A stretch of 11,873 bases of DNA. Origin: Gp22-AA3 sp964384905. Lineage in GTDB: Bacteria > Acidobacteriota > Polarisedimenticolia > Gp22-AA2. Made by a program: the position numbers and the translations under genes. Position 1 is the first letter of the stretch. Every line of letters starts with the position of its first letter. Under the pieces are notes generated by a model, which was not told the DNA's origin, did not search any database, and saw only the letters and a program-made list of their open reading frames with translations. The stretch is taken from positions 1 through 11,873 of the forward strand of contig CAYLND010000110.1 of the NCBI GenBank assembly GCA_964384905.1, read 5' to 3'. Below, one piece after another: positions 1-6,564 of this stretch.

Positions 1-2
1 CT

Positions 3-62
3 CTTGCCTATTCCATCGTCGCACCCGCACGCACGCTGATCCTGGTCGCCGAGCTGCGCTGA
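3..62 (+). CDS. Possible C-terminal end of an unidentified protein (5'-truncated)
   Basis: The frame starting at base 3 is open from the window edge to a TGA at 60-62 and gives 19 residues ending in the hydrophobic stretch TLILVAELR. It could be the tail of a gene lying upstream of the window. Nothing in it identifies a family, and an open frame this short can occur by chance in GC-rich DNA, so it is only a candidate. Confidence 0.25.
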   Translation, partial: LAYSIVAPARTLILVAELR

Positions 63-190
63 ATACTCCCGGTCGGCGCGGCGGTCACGGCATACGAGCG
101 GGACGTTTCGAGCGGTGGCGAGTGAAATGACCCAGGCGAGGGGGGGCCTGCTCTAGGGCGAAGTTTCGCTTCGCGACAGCCGGGGGGACT
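63..190. other. Intergenic region upstream of citrate synthase
   Basis: No coding frame with a recognisable product or start signal was found here. The stretch holds a run of seven G's near 140-147 and a perfect 6-bp inverted repeat (158-163 with 169-174), followed by the promoter-like site listed separately. No T-run follows the hairpin, so there is no clear intrinsic terminator for an upstream gene. Confidence 0.5.
158..174. repeat. 6-bp inverted repeat in the -35 region of the citrate synthase promoter
   Basis: GCGAAG at 158-163 is exactly complementary to CTTCGC at 169-174, separated by a 5-base loop. The downstream arm falls where the -35 element of the TATAAT at 191-196 should lie. It could be an operator half-site pair or a small hairpin ending an upstream transcript. 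The lack of a T-run argues against a Rho-independent terminator. A 6-bp repeat can arise by chance. Confidence 0.35.
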
Positions 191-196
191 TATAAT
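169..196 (+). promoter_or_regulatory. Promoter-like site with consensus -10 TATAAT for citrate synthase
   Basis: A perfect -10 hexamer TATAAT lies at 191-196 in very GC-rich surroundings, where it is rare. No good -35 match lies 16-18 bases upstream; the region reads CTTCGC at 169-174, so activation or an alternative sigma contact may be needed. The predicted start near 203 gives a leader of about 44 bases before the citrate synthase ATG, with its own ribosome binding site. Confidence 0.5.
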
Positions 197-246
197 GAAG
201 GGTCGAACAGGCCTGATGCCGGATAGGCGCGGGGAGAGGTGATCGG

Positions 247-1368
247 ATGTTCGCGAAGGAGGGGCTGGAAGGAGTCGTCGCGGCGCGCACGGGGTTGAGC
301 CTGATCGACGGCGAGAAGGGCCGTCTCAGCTACCGCGGCTACTCGATCCAGGACCTGGCCGAGTATTCCTCGTTCGAGGAGGTCGTGCATCTCCTGTGGT
401 ACGGCGAGCTGCCCACGCGGGTGCAGCTCGATCAGACCCGCAAGGATCTGTCCTCGCAGAGAGGCCTGCACCCCGATGCCGTGGAGATCCTGAGGCGGTT
501 CGCGCGGGACGCGTCACCCATGGACATGATGCGGACGGTCGTGTCGGCGCTGGCCGTCCACGACCCGGACGTGCACGAGTCGACCCGCGAAGCCAATCTG
601 CGGAAAGGAATCCGTCTCACGGCGCAATTGCCCACCATCGTCACCGCCCACGAGAGGCTGCGCAAAGGGAAGGACCCCGTGCCGCCCGACGCCGGTCTCG
701 ACCATTCCGCGAACTACCTGTACATGCTGCACGGGCGGAAGCCCGACCCCTTGAGCACGCGCTCGCTCGACGTGGCGATGATCCTGCAGATGGACCACGG
801 GCTGAACGCCTCCACCTTCGCGGCGCGGGTCACCGCCGGAACCCTGGCCGACCTGCATGCGGCGCTCACCTCGGCCATCGGCACCCTGAAAGGCCCGTTG
901 CACGGCGGCGCCAATCACGACGTCATGGTGATGCTGCGGACGATCGGCGAGGTGGAGAAGGCGGCGGAGTTCATCCGCATGGAGATCCTCCAGAAGAAGA
1001 AGATCCCTGGATTCGGGCATCGGGTCTATCGCACCATGGACCCGCGCGCCCCGATCCTGCGCGCCCTGGCCGAGCGGCTCGGCAGGCAGGTGGGCCAGGA
1101 GAAATGGTTCCAGATGTCGGTCGTGATCGAGAAGACCTGCAAGGAGCAGAAGAATCTCAACCCGAACGTCGACTTCTACGCGGCCTCGGTCTATTACCTG
1201 CTCGGGTTCGAGATGGATCTGTTCACCCCGATCTTCGCCTGCAGCCGCGCCCCGGGCTGGATCGCGCACGTCATCGAGCAGCATACCGACAACCGCCTCA
1301 TCCGGCCCCTTGAGGAATACATCGGCCCGCCGGAGCGACCGTACGTCCCGATCGAGAAGCGGGGCTGA
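247..1368 (+). CDS. gltA: Citrate synthase (short bacterial type II form)
   Basis: The product (373 residues) condenses oxaloacetate and acetyl-CoA to citrate at the entry of the TCA cycle in the cytoplasm. The family is shown by the N-terminal block GEKGRLSYRGYSIQDLAE and by the active-site segments GPLHGGAN (His219), GFGHRVY (His258) and NVDFYAASVYY (Asp309), which match the catalytic His-His-Asp set. Its length suits the dimeric short class, which also includes 2-methylcitrate synthases. No propionate-pathway genes (prpB, prpD) are nearby, so citrate synthase is the better call. The ATG is chosen because GGGGAGAGG (231-239) sits 7 bases upstream. The consensus TATAAT at 191-196 suggests its own promoter. 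The ferredoxin gene follows after 89 bases, so co-transcription is uncertain. Confidence 0.93.
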   Translation: MFAKEGLEGVVAARTGLSLIDGEKGRLSYRGYSIQDLAEYSSFEEVVHLLWYGELPTRVQLDQTRKDLSSQRGLHPDAVEILRRFARDASPMDMMRTVVSALAVHDPDVHESTREANLRKGIRLTAQLPTIVTAHERLRKGKDPVPPDAGLDHSANYLYMLHGRKPDPLSTRSLDVAMILQMDHGLNASTFAARVTAGTLADLHAALTSAIGTLKGPLHGGANHDVMVMLRTIGEVEKAAEFIRMEILQKKKIPGFGHRVYRTMDPRAPILRALAERLGRQVGQEKWFQMSVVIEKTCKEQKNLNPNVDFYAASVYYLLGFEMDLFTPIFACSRAPGWIAHVIEQHTDNRLIRPLEEYIGPPERPYVPIEKRG

Positions 1369-1404
1369 CATCGGCGTCGTCGGACCGCAGGGCGCAACCG
1401 GGAC

Positions 1405-1433
1405 TTGATGCCCCCCGCCCGTTGTGAGAGGAT
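1405..1433 (+). promoter_or_regulatory. Possible weak promoter ahead of the ferredoxin/molybdenum enzyme cluster
   Basis: TTGATG at 1405-1410 matches four bases of the -35 consensus and is separated by 17 bases from GAGGAT at 1428-1433, which keeps the key A2 and T6 of a -10 box. This is the longest gap between citrate synthase and the downstream genes, so it is the likeliest place for a promoter of the cluster. The match is modest and could be chance. Confidence 0.3.
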
Positions 1434-1446
1434 CGAAAACCCCAGC

Positions 1447-1452
1447 GGAGGA
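1447..1452 (+). promoter_or_regulatory. Ribosome binding site that fixes a GTG start
   Basis: GGAGGA lies 5 bases before GTG 1458. No in-frame ATG is available near the N-terminus, so this site decides the start of the ferredoxin gene. Confidence 0.7.
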
Positions 1453-1457
1453 AGCCC

Positions 1458-1850
1458 GTGCCGGCGCCGGCGGATTACAAGAACAGGTTCCTGAAGAAGC
1501 CTCCCAAGCGTCTGGCGGTGGTCGACCAGAACAACTGCTCCGGGTGCGCCAATTCACCCGCCTGCGTCACGTTCTGCGAGACCGTGACCGTCAAGGACGC
1601 CGTGGTCGACGCCATCCGCTATATCGCGTCACCCGACGCGCCGAACAACCTGGCGATCATCGAGTTCGACAAGTGCATCGGCTGCGCGCTGTGCGCCGAG
1701 GTCTGCCCGTGGGACGCCATCGCGATGCACAATTTCGACGAGGCCTGGGACGTGGCGCCCCAGGTCACGGTCGTGCCGTACAGCCCCGAGCTGGACGTGA
1801 ACCCGAGTCCGAAGGAGAACGAAGCCGTCGCATCGGCCCCTGCGAGGTAG
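1458..1850 (+). CDS. Ferredoxin-like protein with two [4Fe-4S] cluster motifs
   Basis: This 130-residue soluble protein should carry electrons through two [4Fe-4S] clusters. The second motif is canonical, C73-x2-C76-x2-C79-x3-C83-P. The first is looser, C27-x2-C30-x5-C36-x3-C40 (NNCSGCANSPACVTFCE), with about 32 residues between the motifs. The tail from about residue 105 is polar, Pro/Ser/Glu-rich and without known motif. There is no signal peptide or membrane segment, so it is cytoplasmic. It starts at GTG with a strong ribosome binding site and ends 27 bases before the nucleotidyltransferase gene, so it probably shares a transcript with the molybdenum enzyme. If that enzyme is periplasmic, this ferredoxin cannot be its direct acceptor. 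Its partner is not evident from the sequence; it might be a small iron-sulfur subunit of another oxidoreductase. Confidence 0.85.
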   Translation: MPAPADYKNRFLKKPPKRLAVVDQNNCSGCANSPACVTFCETVTVKDAVVDAIRYIASPDAPNNLAIIEFDKCIGCALCAEVCPWDAIAMHNFDEAWDVAPQVTVVPYSPELDVNPSPKENEAVASAPAR

Positions 1851-1877
1851 CCACCGCCGTTACGGAGAACCGTCCCG

Positions 1878-2513
1878 ATGGACGTGGTCGCACTGCTCCT
1901 CGCCGCCGGCGAGTCGGAGCGCATGGGAACGCCCAAGGCGCTCCTCGAATGGCGCGGCCAGCCGCTCCTGTCCCACCAGCTCCAGCAGCTCCAGAAGAGC
2001 CGCGCCCGCGAGTGCGTCGTCGTGCTCGGCAGGGACGCCGAGCAGCTGCGGCGACTGGTGCGGGCCCCGATGCGCCCGGGCTGGAAGGCCCGCCCCGTCT
2101 ACAACCCCAGGCATCGCGAAGGGAAGTGCACCTCGATCCAGGCCGGCCTGGCGGCGATCGCCACCCCGCCGCAGGGGATCCTGATCGCCTCGGTGGATCA
2201 GCCGCTCGACCACCGGCTGATCAACGCGCTCCTCGCCGTGGCAGAGTCGGAATGGGAGCGCTGCGACGCCGCCGGCCGCCGCCCGATTGTCGTGCCGGCC
2301 TTCCATGGACGCCCCGGGCATCCGCCGCTGTTCTGCGTGTCCCTGTTCGCCGAGCTCATGGGGGTGAGCGAGGAGACGCACGGCCTGAAGGCGGTCGTGA
2401 GGCGGAATCCGGACCGCGTCCTGCACCTGCCGTGGGACGACGCCGGCATCCTGCTCAACCTGAACACGCCGGTCGACCTGCCGACGATCGACGCGTGGCG
2501 TGAGATGCACTGA
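1878..2513 (+). CDS. mocA: MobA/MocA-like nucleotidyltransferase, probable molybdenum cofactor cytidylyltransferase
   Basis: The 211-residue protein belongs to the NTP-transferase family related to MobA and MocA. The nucleotide-binding signature LLAAGESERMGTPKALL spans residues 7-22, and SVDQP places the probable metal-binding Asp at 107. MocA joins CTP to molybdopterin to give the cytosine dinucleotide form used by bacterial xanthine dehydrogenase and aldehyde oxidoreductase-type enzymes; MobA uses GTP instead. The gene lies 15 bases before a three-subunit enzyme of that type, so CTP use is inferred from context. GGAGA at 1864-1868 sits 9 bases before the ATG. The family also contains sugar-phosphate nucleotidyltransferases, but the context and the PKALL motif favour MocA. 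It should act in the cytoplasm, loading cofactor before export. Confidence 0.8.
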   Translation: MDVVALLLAAGESERMGTPKALLEWRGQPLLSHQLQQLQKSRARECVVVLGRDAEQLRRLVRAPMRPGWKARPVYNPRHREGKCTSIQAGLAAIATPPQGILIASVDQPLDHRLINALLAVAESEWERCDAAGRRPIVVPAFHGRPGHPPLFCVSLFAELMGVSEETHGLKAVVRRNPDRVLHLPWDDAGILLNLNTPVDLPTIDAWREMH

Positions 2514-2528
2514 CGGGAGGGAGAGTCC

Positions 2529-3194
2529 ATGGCGCGTCCGGCGGGGAAGCCGACCGGCAGGAGACGCAGGACGAAGACGGGCGCGCTCACCCGGCGCGCC
2601 TTCCTCAAGGGCGTCGGAATCGGCGGCGGCGCCCTCGGCGCCGGTCTTCTTGCGGCGGGCGCGGCGGCGCCGCCGGCCCCCGCGAGCGGCGGCAGCCGGA
2701 CTCTCGGGCCCGGTCCTGTGGATCTCACCCTGAAGGTCAACGACCGGACCCGGAAGGTGCGGGTCGAGCCGCGGGTGACGCTCCTCGACGCCCTCAGGGA
2801 TCGTCTCGATCTCACCGGCACCAAGAGAATCTGCGATCGCGGCGAATGCGGCGGCTGCGCCGTGCTCCTCGACGGCCGGCCGGTCTACGCCTGCATGATG
2901 CTGGCGCTCGACGCGCGCGGCCGGTCGATCACCACCATCGAGGGGATCGCGCCGAAGGACAGCCTGCACCCGCTGCAACAAGCGTTCATCGACAGGGACG
3001 CCCTGCAATGCGGCTATTGCACGCCCGGCTTCGTGGTCGCCGCGAAGGCGCTCCTGGATCGCGAGCCCAGGCCGGACCCCGACCGCGTTCGTGAGACGCT
3101 CGCGGGGCACATCTGCCGCTGCGGCACCTATCCCCGCATCTTCGAGGCGGTCCTGTCGCTCGGCGGCCGCAGCCGCCCGGCCGGGACAACCTAG
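2529..3194 (+). CDS. [2Fe-2S] subunit of a molybdenum hydroxylase, with Tat signal peptide
   Basis: This is the small iron-sulfur subunit of a xanthine dehydrogenase/aldehyde oxidoreductase-type enzyme (221 residues). Residues 21-27 read TRRAFLKG, a twin-arginine motif, followed by a Gly/Ala-rich hydrophobic segment (about 28-47) and a Pro/Ala region suited to cleavage. The mature part has a plant-ferredoxin-type cluster (C102-x4-C107-x2-C110-x11-C122) and the helical-domain cluster ligands C161-x2-C164 (QCGYCTPG) and C196-x-C198 (HICRCGTY). All eight cysteines are present. The Tat signal resembles that of E. coli PaoA (YagT) and implies export of the folded, cofactor-loaded complex. GGAGG at 2516-2520 sits 8 bases before the ATG. 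The molybdenum subunit starts 9 bases downstream, pointing to coupled translation. The substrate is unknown. Confidence 0.9.
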   Translation: MARPAGKPTGRRRRTKTGALTRRAFLKGVGIGGGALGAGLLAAGAAAPPAPASGGSRTLGPGPVDLTLKVNDRTRKVRVEPRVTLLDALRDRLDLTGTKRICDRGECGGCAVLLDGRPVYACMMLALDARGRSITTIEGIAPKDSLHPLQQAFIDRDALQCGYCTPGFVVAAKALLDREPRPDPDRVRETLAGHICRCGTYPRIFEAVLSLGGRSRPAGTT

Positions 3195-3203
3195 GGCTCC
3201 TCC

Positions 3204-5519
3204 ATGGCGAGCCGGCGCACGATCACGGTCGGGACGGACGGCGGGTCGCAGAAGGTCGAGATCCAGGTGCCCGAGACCGAGCCGGCGATCTGGGACGCCG
3301 ACGCGCGTCTGAACGTCGTCGGGAAGCCGGTGCGGCGCCTCGACGGAACGGCCAAGGTGACCGGCGCGGCGCGCTATACGTCCGACATCCACCTGCCCGG
3401 GATGCTGTACGGAAAGATTCTTCGCAGCCCGCATCCGCACGCCCTCGTCCGGTCGATCGACGCGACGAGAGCCGCGAGACTCCCGGGCGTGAAGGCGGTG
3501 ATCACCTTCGAGGCACCGGATTCCTTCTCGAGACTGGACCGATCCGAGGACTCCGGGAACCCCTCTCCGGCGGCCTCCGAGGCGCCGGGAAGCCCGGGGC
3601 GCGCGGGACGACGCATCCTGTTCGCCGGCGAGGAGGTCGCCGCGATCGCGGCCGTCACGGCGGAGATCGCCGAGGACGCTCTCGAGATGATCGAGGTGCG
3701 TTACGACATCCTGCCGCACGTGGTCGATCTCGAGGACGCCCGCAAGCCGGACGCGCCGAAGGTCTACGCCAAAGGCAACCTGCCGTCGCCGAGCATCGGC
3801 GGGCAGGGCGACGTCGAGGCCGGGTTCAAGGCCGCCGACGCGGTGGTCGAGGGGACGTACACCACGCCGGTCGCGCTGCACAACGCGCTCGAGACGCACG
3901 GCGCGGTCGCCCGCTGGGAGTCGGGCCGGCTCGATGTCTGGGCCTCCACGCAGGGGGTCTTCGGCTTCCGCGACGACCTGGCGAAGTTCTTCGGGATCCC
4001 GATGGCCGGCGTGCGGGTGCAGAGCGAGTATCTGGGGGGCGGATTCGGCGCCAAGTTCGGCGCCGGGGTGACCGGCGTGATCGCCGCGCTCCTGGCGAAG
4101 AAGGCCCAGGCCCCGGTGAAGCTGATGCTGGATCGGCACGAGGAGAACCTCGCGACCGGCAACCGCCCGAGCTCGGTGCAATGGATCAAGGTCGGTGCCC
4201 GGAAGGACGGGACGCTGACGGCCATCCATCTCCGGTCGCACGGCACCGCCGGGATCGCGCCCGGTGCCGGGGTCTCCGGACCGGTGCGCATGTTCTACGC
4301 CTGCCCGAACATCCGGACCGAGGAGCAGGACGTGTTCACCAACGCCGGGTTCGCCATGCCGTTCCGCGCCCCCGGATTCCCGCAGGGCTCGTTCGCCCTC
4401 GAGTCGGCGCTCGACGAGCTGGCGGACCGGCTGGGCATCGACCCTCTGGATCTCCGCAAGAAGAACTACCTCGAGCAGAGGGCCAAGGCGCTCAGGCAGC
4501 AGTACGACCTGGCGGCGAAGGCGATCGGCTGGTCGCGCCGCCGCGCTCCAGCCGCCGCTCCGAAGAACGGCGAGATCCGCCGCGGGCTGGGGATGGGGAC
4601 GGCGGCCTGGGGGATGTACGGCGAGCCGCCCGCCGACGCGACCGTGCGCATCGGCTCCGACGGCCGGGTCGAGTGCGTCTGCGGCACGCAGGATATCGGC
4701 ACCGGGACGCGTACCGCCATGGCGATCGTGACCGCGGAGGTTCTGGGGCTGGGACCGGATCAGGTGCAGGTGATTCTCGGCGACACCGGCACGGGGATGT
4801 ACTCGCCCGCCTCGGGCGGCAGCGTCACGCTGACGTCGATCCTGCCGGCCGTGCGATCGGCGGCGGAGGGCGCCCGTCGGAAGCTGCTCGAGGCCGCCGC
4901 TCCCGGTCTGGGCGCCAGGCCGGAGGACCTGGATCTGAAGGATGGTCGCATCAACGCCGCGGACGGCGCCCGGTCGATGACCTTCGCCCAGGCGGCCGGC
5001 CGCCTGAAGTCGGCGGTGATCTCCGCGCAGGCGTCGCGCGCCGAGAACTACGAGGGGATGGGTGGCGCCTCCTGGGGCGCTCAGTTCGCCGAGGTCGAGG
5101 TCGACACGGGGACCGGCCAGGTGCGCGTCCTGAAGATCACCGCGGCCCACGACGCGGGCCGGACGATCAACCGCCTGGCCTCCGAGAGCCAGATCAACGG
5201 GGGCGTGATCATGGCGCTGTCGTATGCCCTGCTCGAGCAGCGCGTCATCGATGCGCCCACCGGTCTCGTCATGAACGCCAATCTCGAGGACTACAAGATC
5301 GCGGGGCCGATGGAGATGCCGGAGATCGTGCCGATCATGATCGAAGCCTACGACGCGGCGAACAACATCGGCGTGAAGGGGCTGGGGGAGCCGCCGGTGG
5401 TCCCGACCGCAGCGGCGATCGCCAACGCGGTGAGCAACGCCATCGGGGTCCGGGTGCGCGACCTGCCGATCACACCCGACCGGATCCTGGCGCTCCTGGG
5501 CAAGGTGAAGGAGGCCTGA
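3204..5519 (+). CDS. Molybdopterin-binding catalytic subunit of a xanthine dehydrogenase/aldehyde oxidoreductase-type enzyme
   Basis: The 771-residue large subunit should hydroxylate an aldehyde or N-heterocycle at a Mo-molybdopterin cytosine dinucleotide site. The aldehyde-oxidase N-terminal domain begins near residue 38 (VVGKPVRRLDGTAKVTGAA). Cofactor-binding segments follow: GGGFGAKF (278-285), FRAPGFPQG with Arg388, and GTQDIGTGT (494-502). The catalytic base is Glu729 in GVKGLGEPPV, the conserved Glu of the family. There is no signal peptide; it probably crosses the membrane bound to the Tat-tagged small subunit. An unusual Ser/Pro/Gly/Arg-rich stretch lies at about residues 106-134 in the N-terminal domain. 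The ribosome binding site is weak (AGGG at 3193-3196), consistent with translation coupled to the preceding gene. The length and motifs indicate an intact gene; xanthine itself cannot be assumed as substrate. Confidence 0.92.
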   Translation: MASRRTITVGTDGGSQKVEIQVPETEPAIWDADARLNVVGKPVRRLDGTAKVTGAARYTSDIHLPGMLYGKILRSPHPHALVRSIDATRAARLPGVKAVITFEAPDSFSRLDRSEDSGNPSPAASEAPGSPGRAGRRILFAGEEVAAIAAVTAEIAEDALEMIEVRYDILPHVVDLEDARKPDAPKVYAKGNLPSPSIGGQGDVEAGFKAADAVVEGTYTTPVALHNALETHGAVARWESGRLDVWASTQGVFGFRDDLAKFFGIPMAGVRVQSEYLGGGFGAKFGAGVTGVIAALLAKKAQAPVKLMLDRHEENLATGNRPSSVQWIKVGARKDGTLTAIHLRSHGTAGIAPGAGVSGPVRMFYACPNIRTEEQDVFTNAGFAMPFRAPGFPQGSFALESALDELADRLGIDPLDLRKKNYLEQRAKALRQQYDLAAKAIGWSRRRAPAAAPKNGEIRRGLGMGTAAWGMYGEPPADATVRIGSDGRVECVCGTQDIGTGTRTAMAIVTAEVLGLGPDQVQVILGDTGTGMYSPASGGSVTLTSILPAVRSAAEGARRKLLEAAAPGLGARPEDLDLKDGRINAADGARSMTFAQAAGRLKSAVISAQASRAENYEGMGGASWGAQFAEVEVDTGTGQVRVLKITAAHDAGRTINRLASESQINGGVIMALSYALLEQRVIDAPTGLVMNANLEDYKIAGPMEMPEIVPIMIEAYDAANNIGVKGLGEPPVVPTAAAIANAVSNAIGVRVRDLPITPDRILALLGKVKEA
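5508..5514 (+). promoter_or_regulatory. Ribosome binding site inside the molybdenum subunit gene that fixes the GTG start of the FAD subunit
   Basis: AAGGAGG lies within the last codons of the upstream gene and 9 bases before GTG 5524. The 4-base gap between the stop and the GTG indicates translational coupling of the two subunits. Confidence 0.7.
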
Positions 5520-5523
5520 GGCT

Positions 5524-6537
5524 GTGCGACGTTTCGCATTCATCGAGCCGTCGTCGGTGGGCGCCGCCACGGAGATCCTGGCCCGCCAGGGAGGGCGGGC
5601 CCTGCCGCTCGCCGGCGGGATCGATCTGCTGGGCGAGCTCAAGGAGGGCCTCGCGCGCCCCGAGACGCTGGTCGATCTCAAGTCGATCCGCGAGCTGGAA
5701 TTCGTGCGCTTCGACGCGGACGGCGCGCTGCGGCTCGGCGCCCTCGCCACGCTGACGTCGGTTGCCGAGAACGACCGCATCAGGCACGAGTTCCCCGCCG
5801 TCGCCCAGGCGGCCTGGAGCGTCGGCTCGCCGGAGATCCGAAACGTCGGCACCGTCGGCGGCAACCTCTGCCAGAGACCGCGCTGCTGGTACTACCGCTC
5901 CGCGCTGCACCCATGCCTCAAGAAGGGTGGCGACGTCTGCTTCACCACGCTGGGGAACAGCCGCTACCATGCCATCCTCGGCGGGGGACCGTCGTTCATC
6001 GTGCACCCGTCCGATCTCGCGCCGGCGCTCATCGCCTGCGACGCGCGCGTCCGCATCGCGGGGCCGGACGGGAAGAAGGAGATGCCGCTGGAGGAGTTCT
6101 ACGTTCTCCCGCGGGTGCGACTCGACCACGAGACGGTCCTGAAGGCCGGCGAGATCGTGACCGAGATCGTCGTGCCGCCCGCCACCTCGGTCTCCGCCGG
6201 CGCGAGGAGCCTGTTCGTCAAGTTCAGGGAGAAGGAATCGTTCGACTTCGCGCTGGCGAGCGTCGCCGTCGCCCTGAGGATGGACGGCGCCATCTGCCAG
6301 ACGGCGCGGGTCGTGCTCGGGGGCGTCGCTCCGGTGCCCTGGCGCTCCGGACAGGCGGAGACGATCGTGACCGGCCGCCCGATCGACGTGCCCACCGCCG
6401 CGCAGGCGGGGCGCGCGGCCCTCGAGGGCGCGTCGCCGCTGCCACACAACGGCTACAAGGTGCCGCTGGCGGCGGCGCTGGTCCAGAGGGCGCTCCTCGA
6501 CCTGTCGGGACGCGGTCGCGAGCCGGGGCCGGCCTGA
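5524..6537 (+). CDS. FAD-binding subunit of the molybdenum hydroxylase, with four-cysteine insert predicted to hold a [4Fe-4S] cluster
   Basis: The 337-residue protein is the FAD-binding medium subunit that passes electrons from the [2Fe-2S] clusters to the final acceptor. FAD-binding motifs are PLAGGIDLL (28-36) and GTVGGNL (109-115), and the C-terminal CO-dehydrogenase-type domain follows from about residue 220. Directly after the second FAD motif come four cysteines, C116, C121, C131 and C139, in a loop with RCWYYR and HPCLKKGGDVC. 4-Hydroxybenzoyl-CoA reductase beta and E. coli PaoB carry a comparable insert that binds an extra [4Fe-4S] cluster, which ordinary xanthine dehydrogenase FAD subunits lack. 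That points to a PaoABC-like enzyme or a relative of it. Gene order here is Fe-S, Mo, FAD, unlike Fe-S, FAD, Mo in paoABC. There is no signal peptide, so export by hitch-hiking is inferred. Confidence 0.9.
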   Translation: MRRFAFIEPSSVGAATEILARQGGRALPLAGGIDLLGELKEGLARPETLVDLKSIRELEFVRFDADGALRLGALATLTSVAENDRIRHEFPAVAQAAWSVGSPEIRNVGTVGGNLCQRPRCWYYRSALHPCLKKGGDVCFTTLGNSRYHAILGGGPSFIVHPSDLAPALIACDARVRIAGPDGKKEMPLEEFYVLPRVRLDHETVLKAGEIVTEIVVPPATSVSAGARSLFVKFREKESFDFALASVAVALRMDGAICQTARVVLGGVAPVPWRSGQAETIVTGRPIDVPTAAQAGRAALEGASPLPHNGYKVPLAAALVQRALLDLSGRGREPGPA

Positions 6538-6550
6538 CCGCGGCCGCCGC

Positions 6551-6556
6551 GGAGGG
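6551..6556 (+). promoter_or_regulatory. Ribosome binding site of the small operon-terminal gene
   Basis: GGAGGG lies 8 bases before ATG 6565. It is a main reason to accept the following 82-codon frame as a real gene. Confidence 0.6.
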
Positions 6557-6564
6557 ATGAACCG

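Noticed and set aside
514..1557. 347-codon - strand frame across citrate synthase and the ferredoxin start
   Set aside because: Antisense shadow of a gene with all catalytic residues of citrate synthase; no domain of its own.
1860..5864. Very long open frame on the - strand (1334 codons) opposite the molybdenum operon
   Set aside because: It is antisense to four genes with clear family motifs, is rich in Arg, His, Gly and Asp, shows no recognisable domain, and is explained by the scarcity of stop codons in GC-rich DNA.
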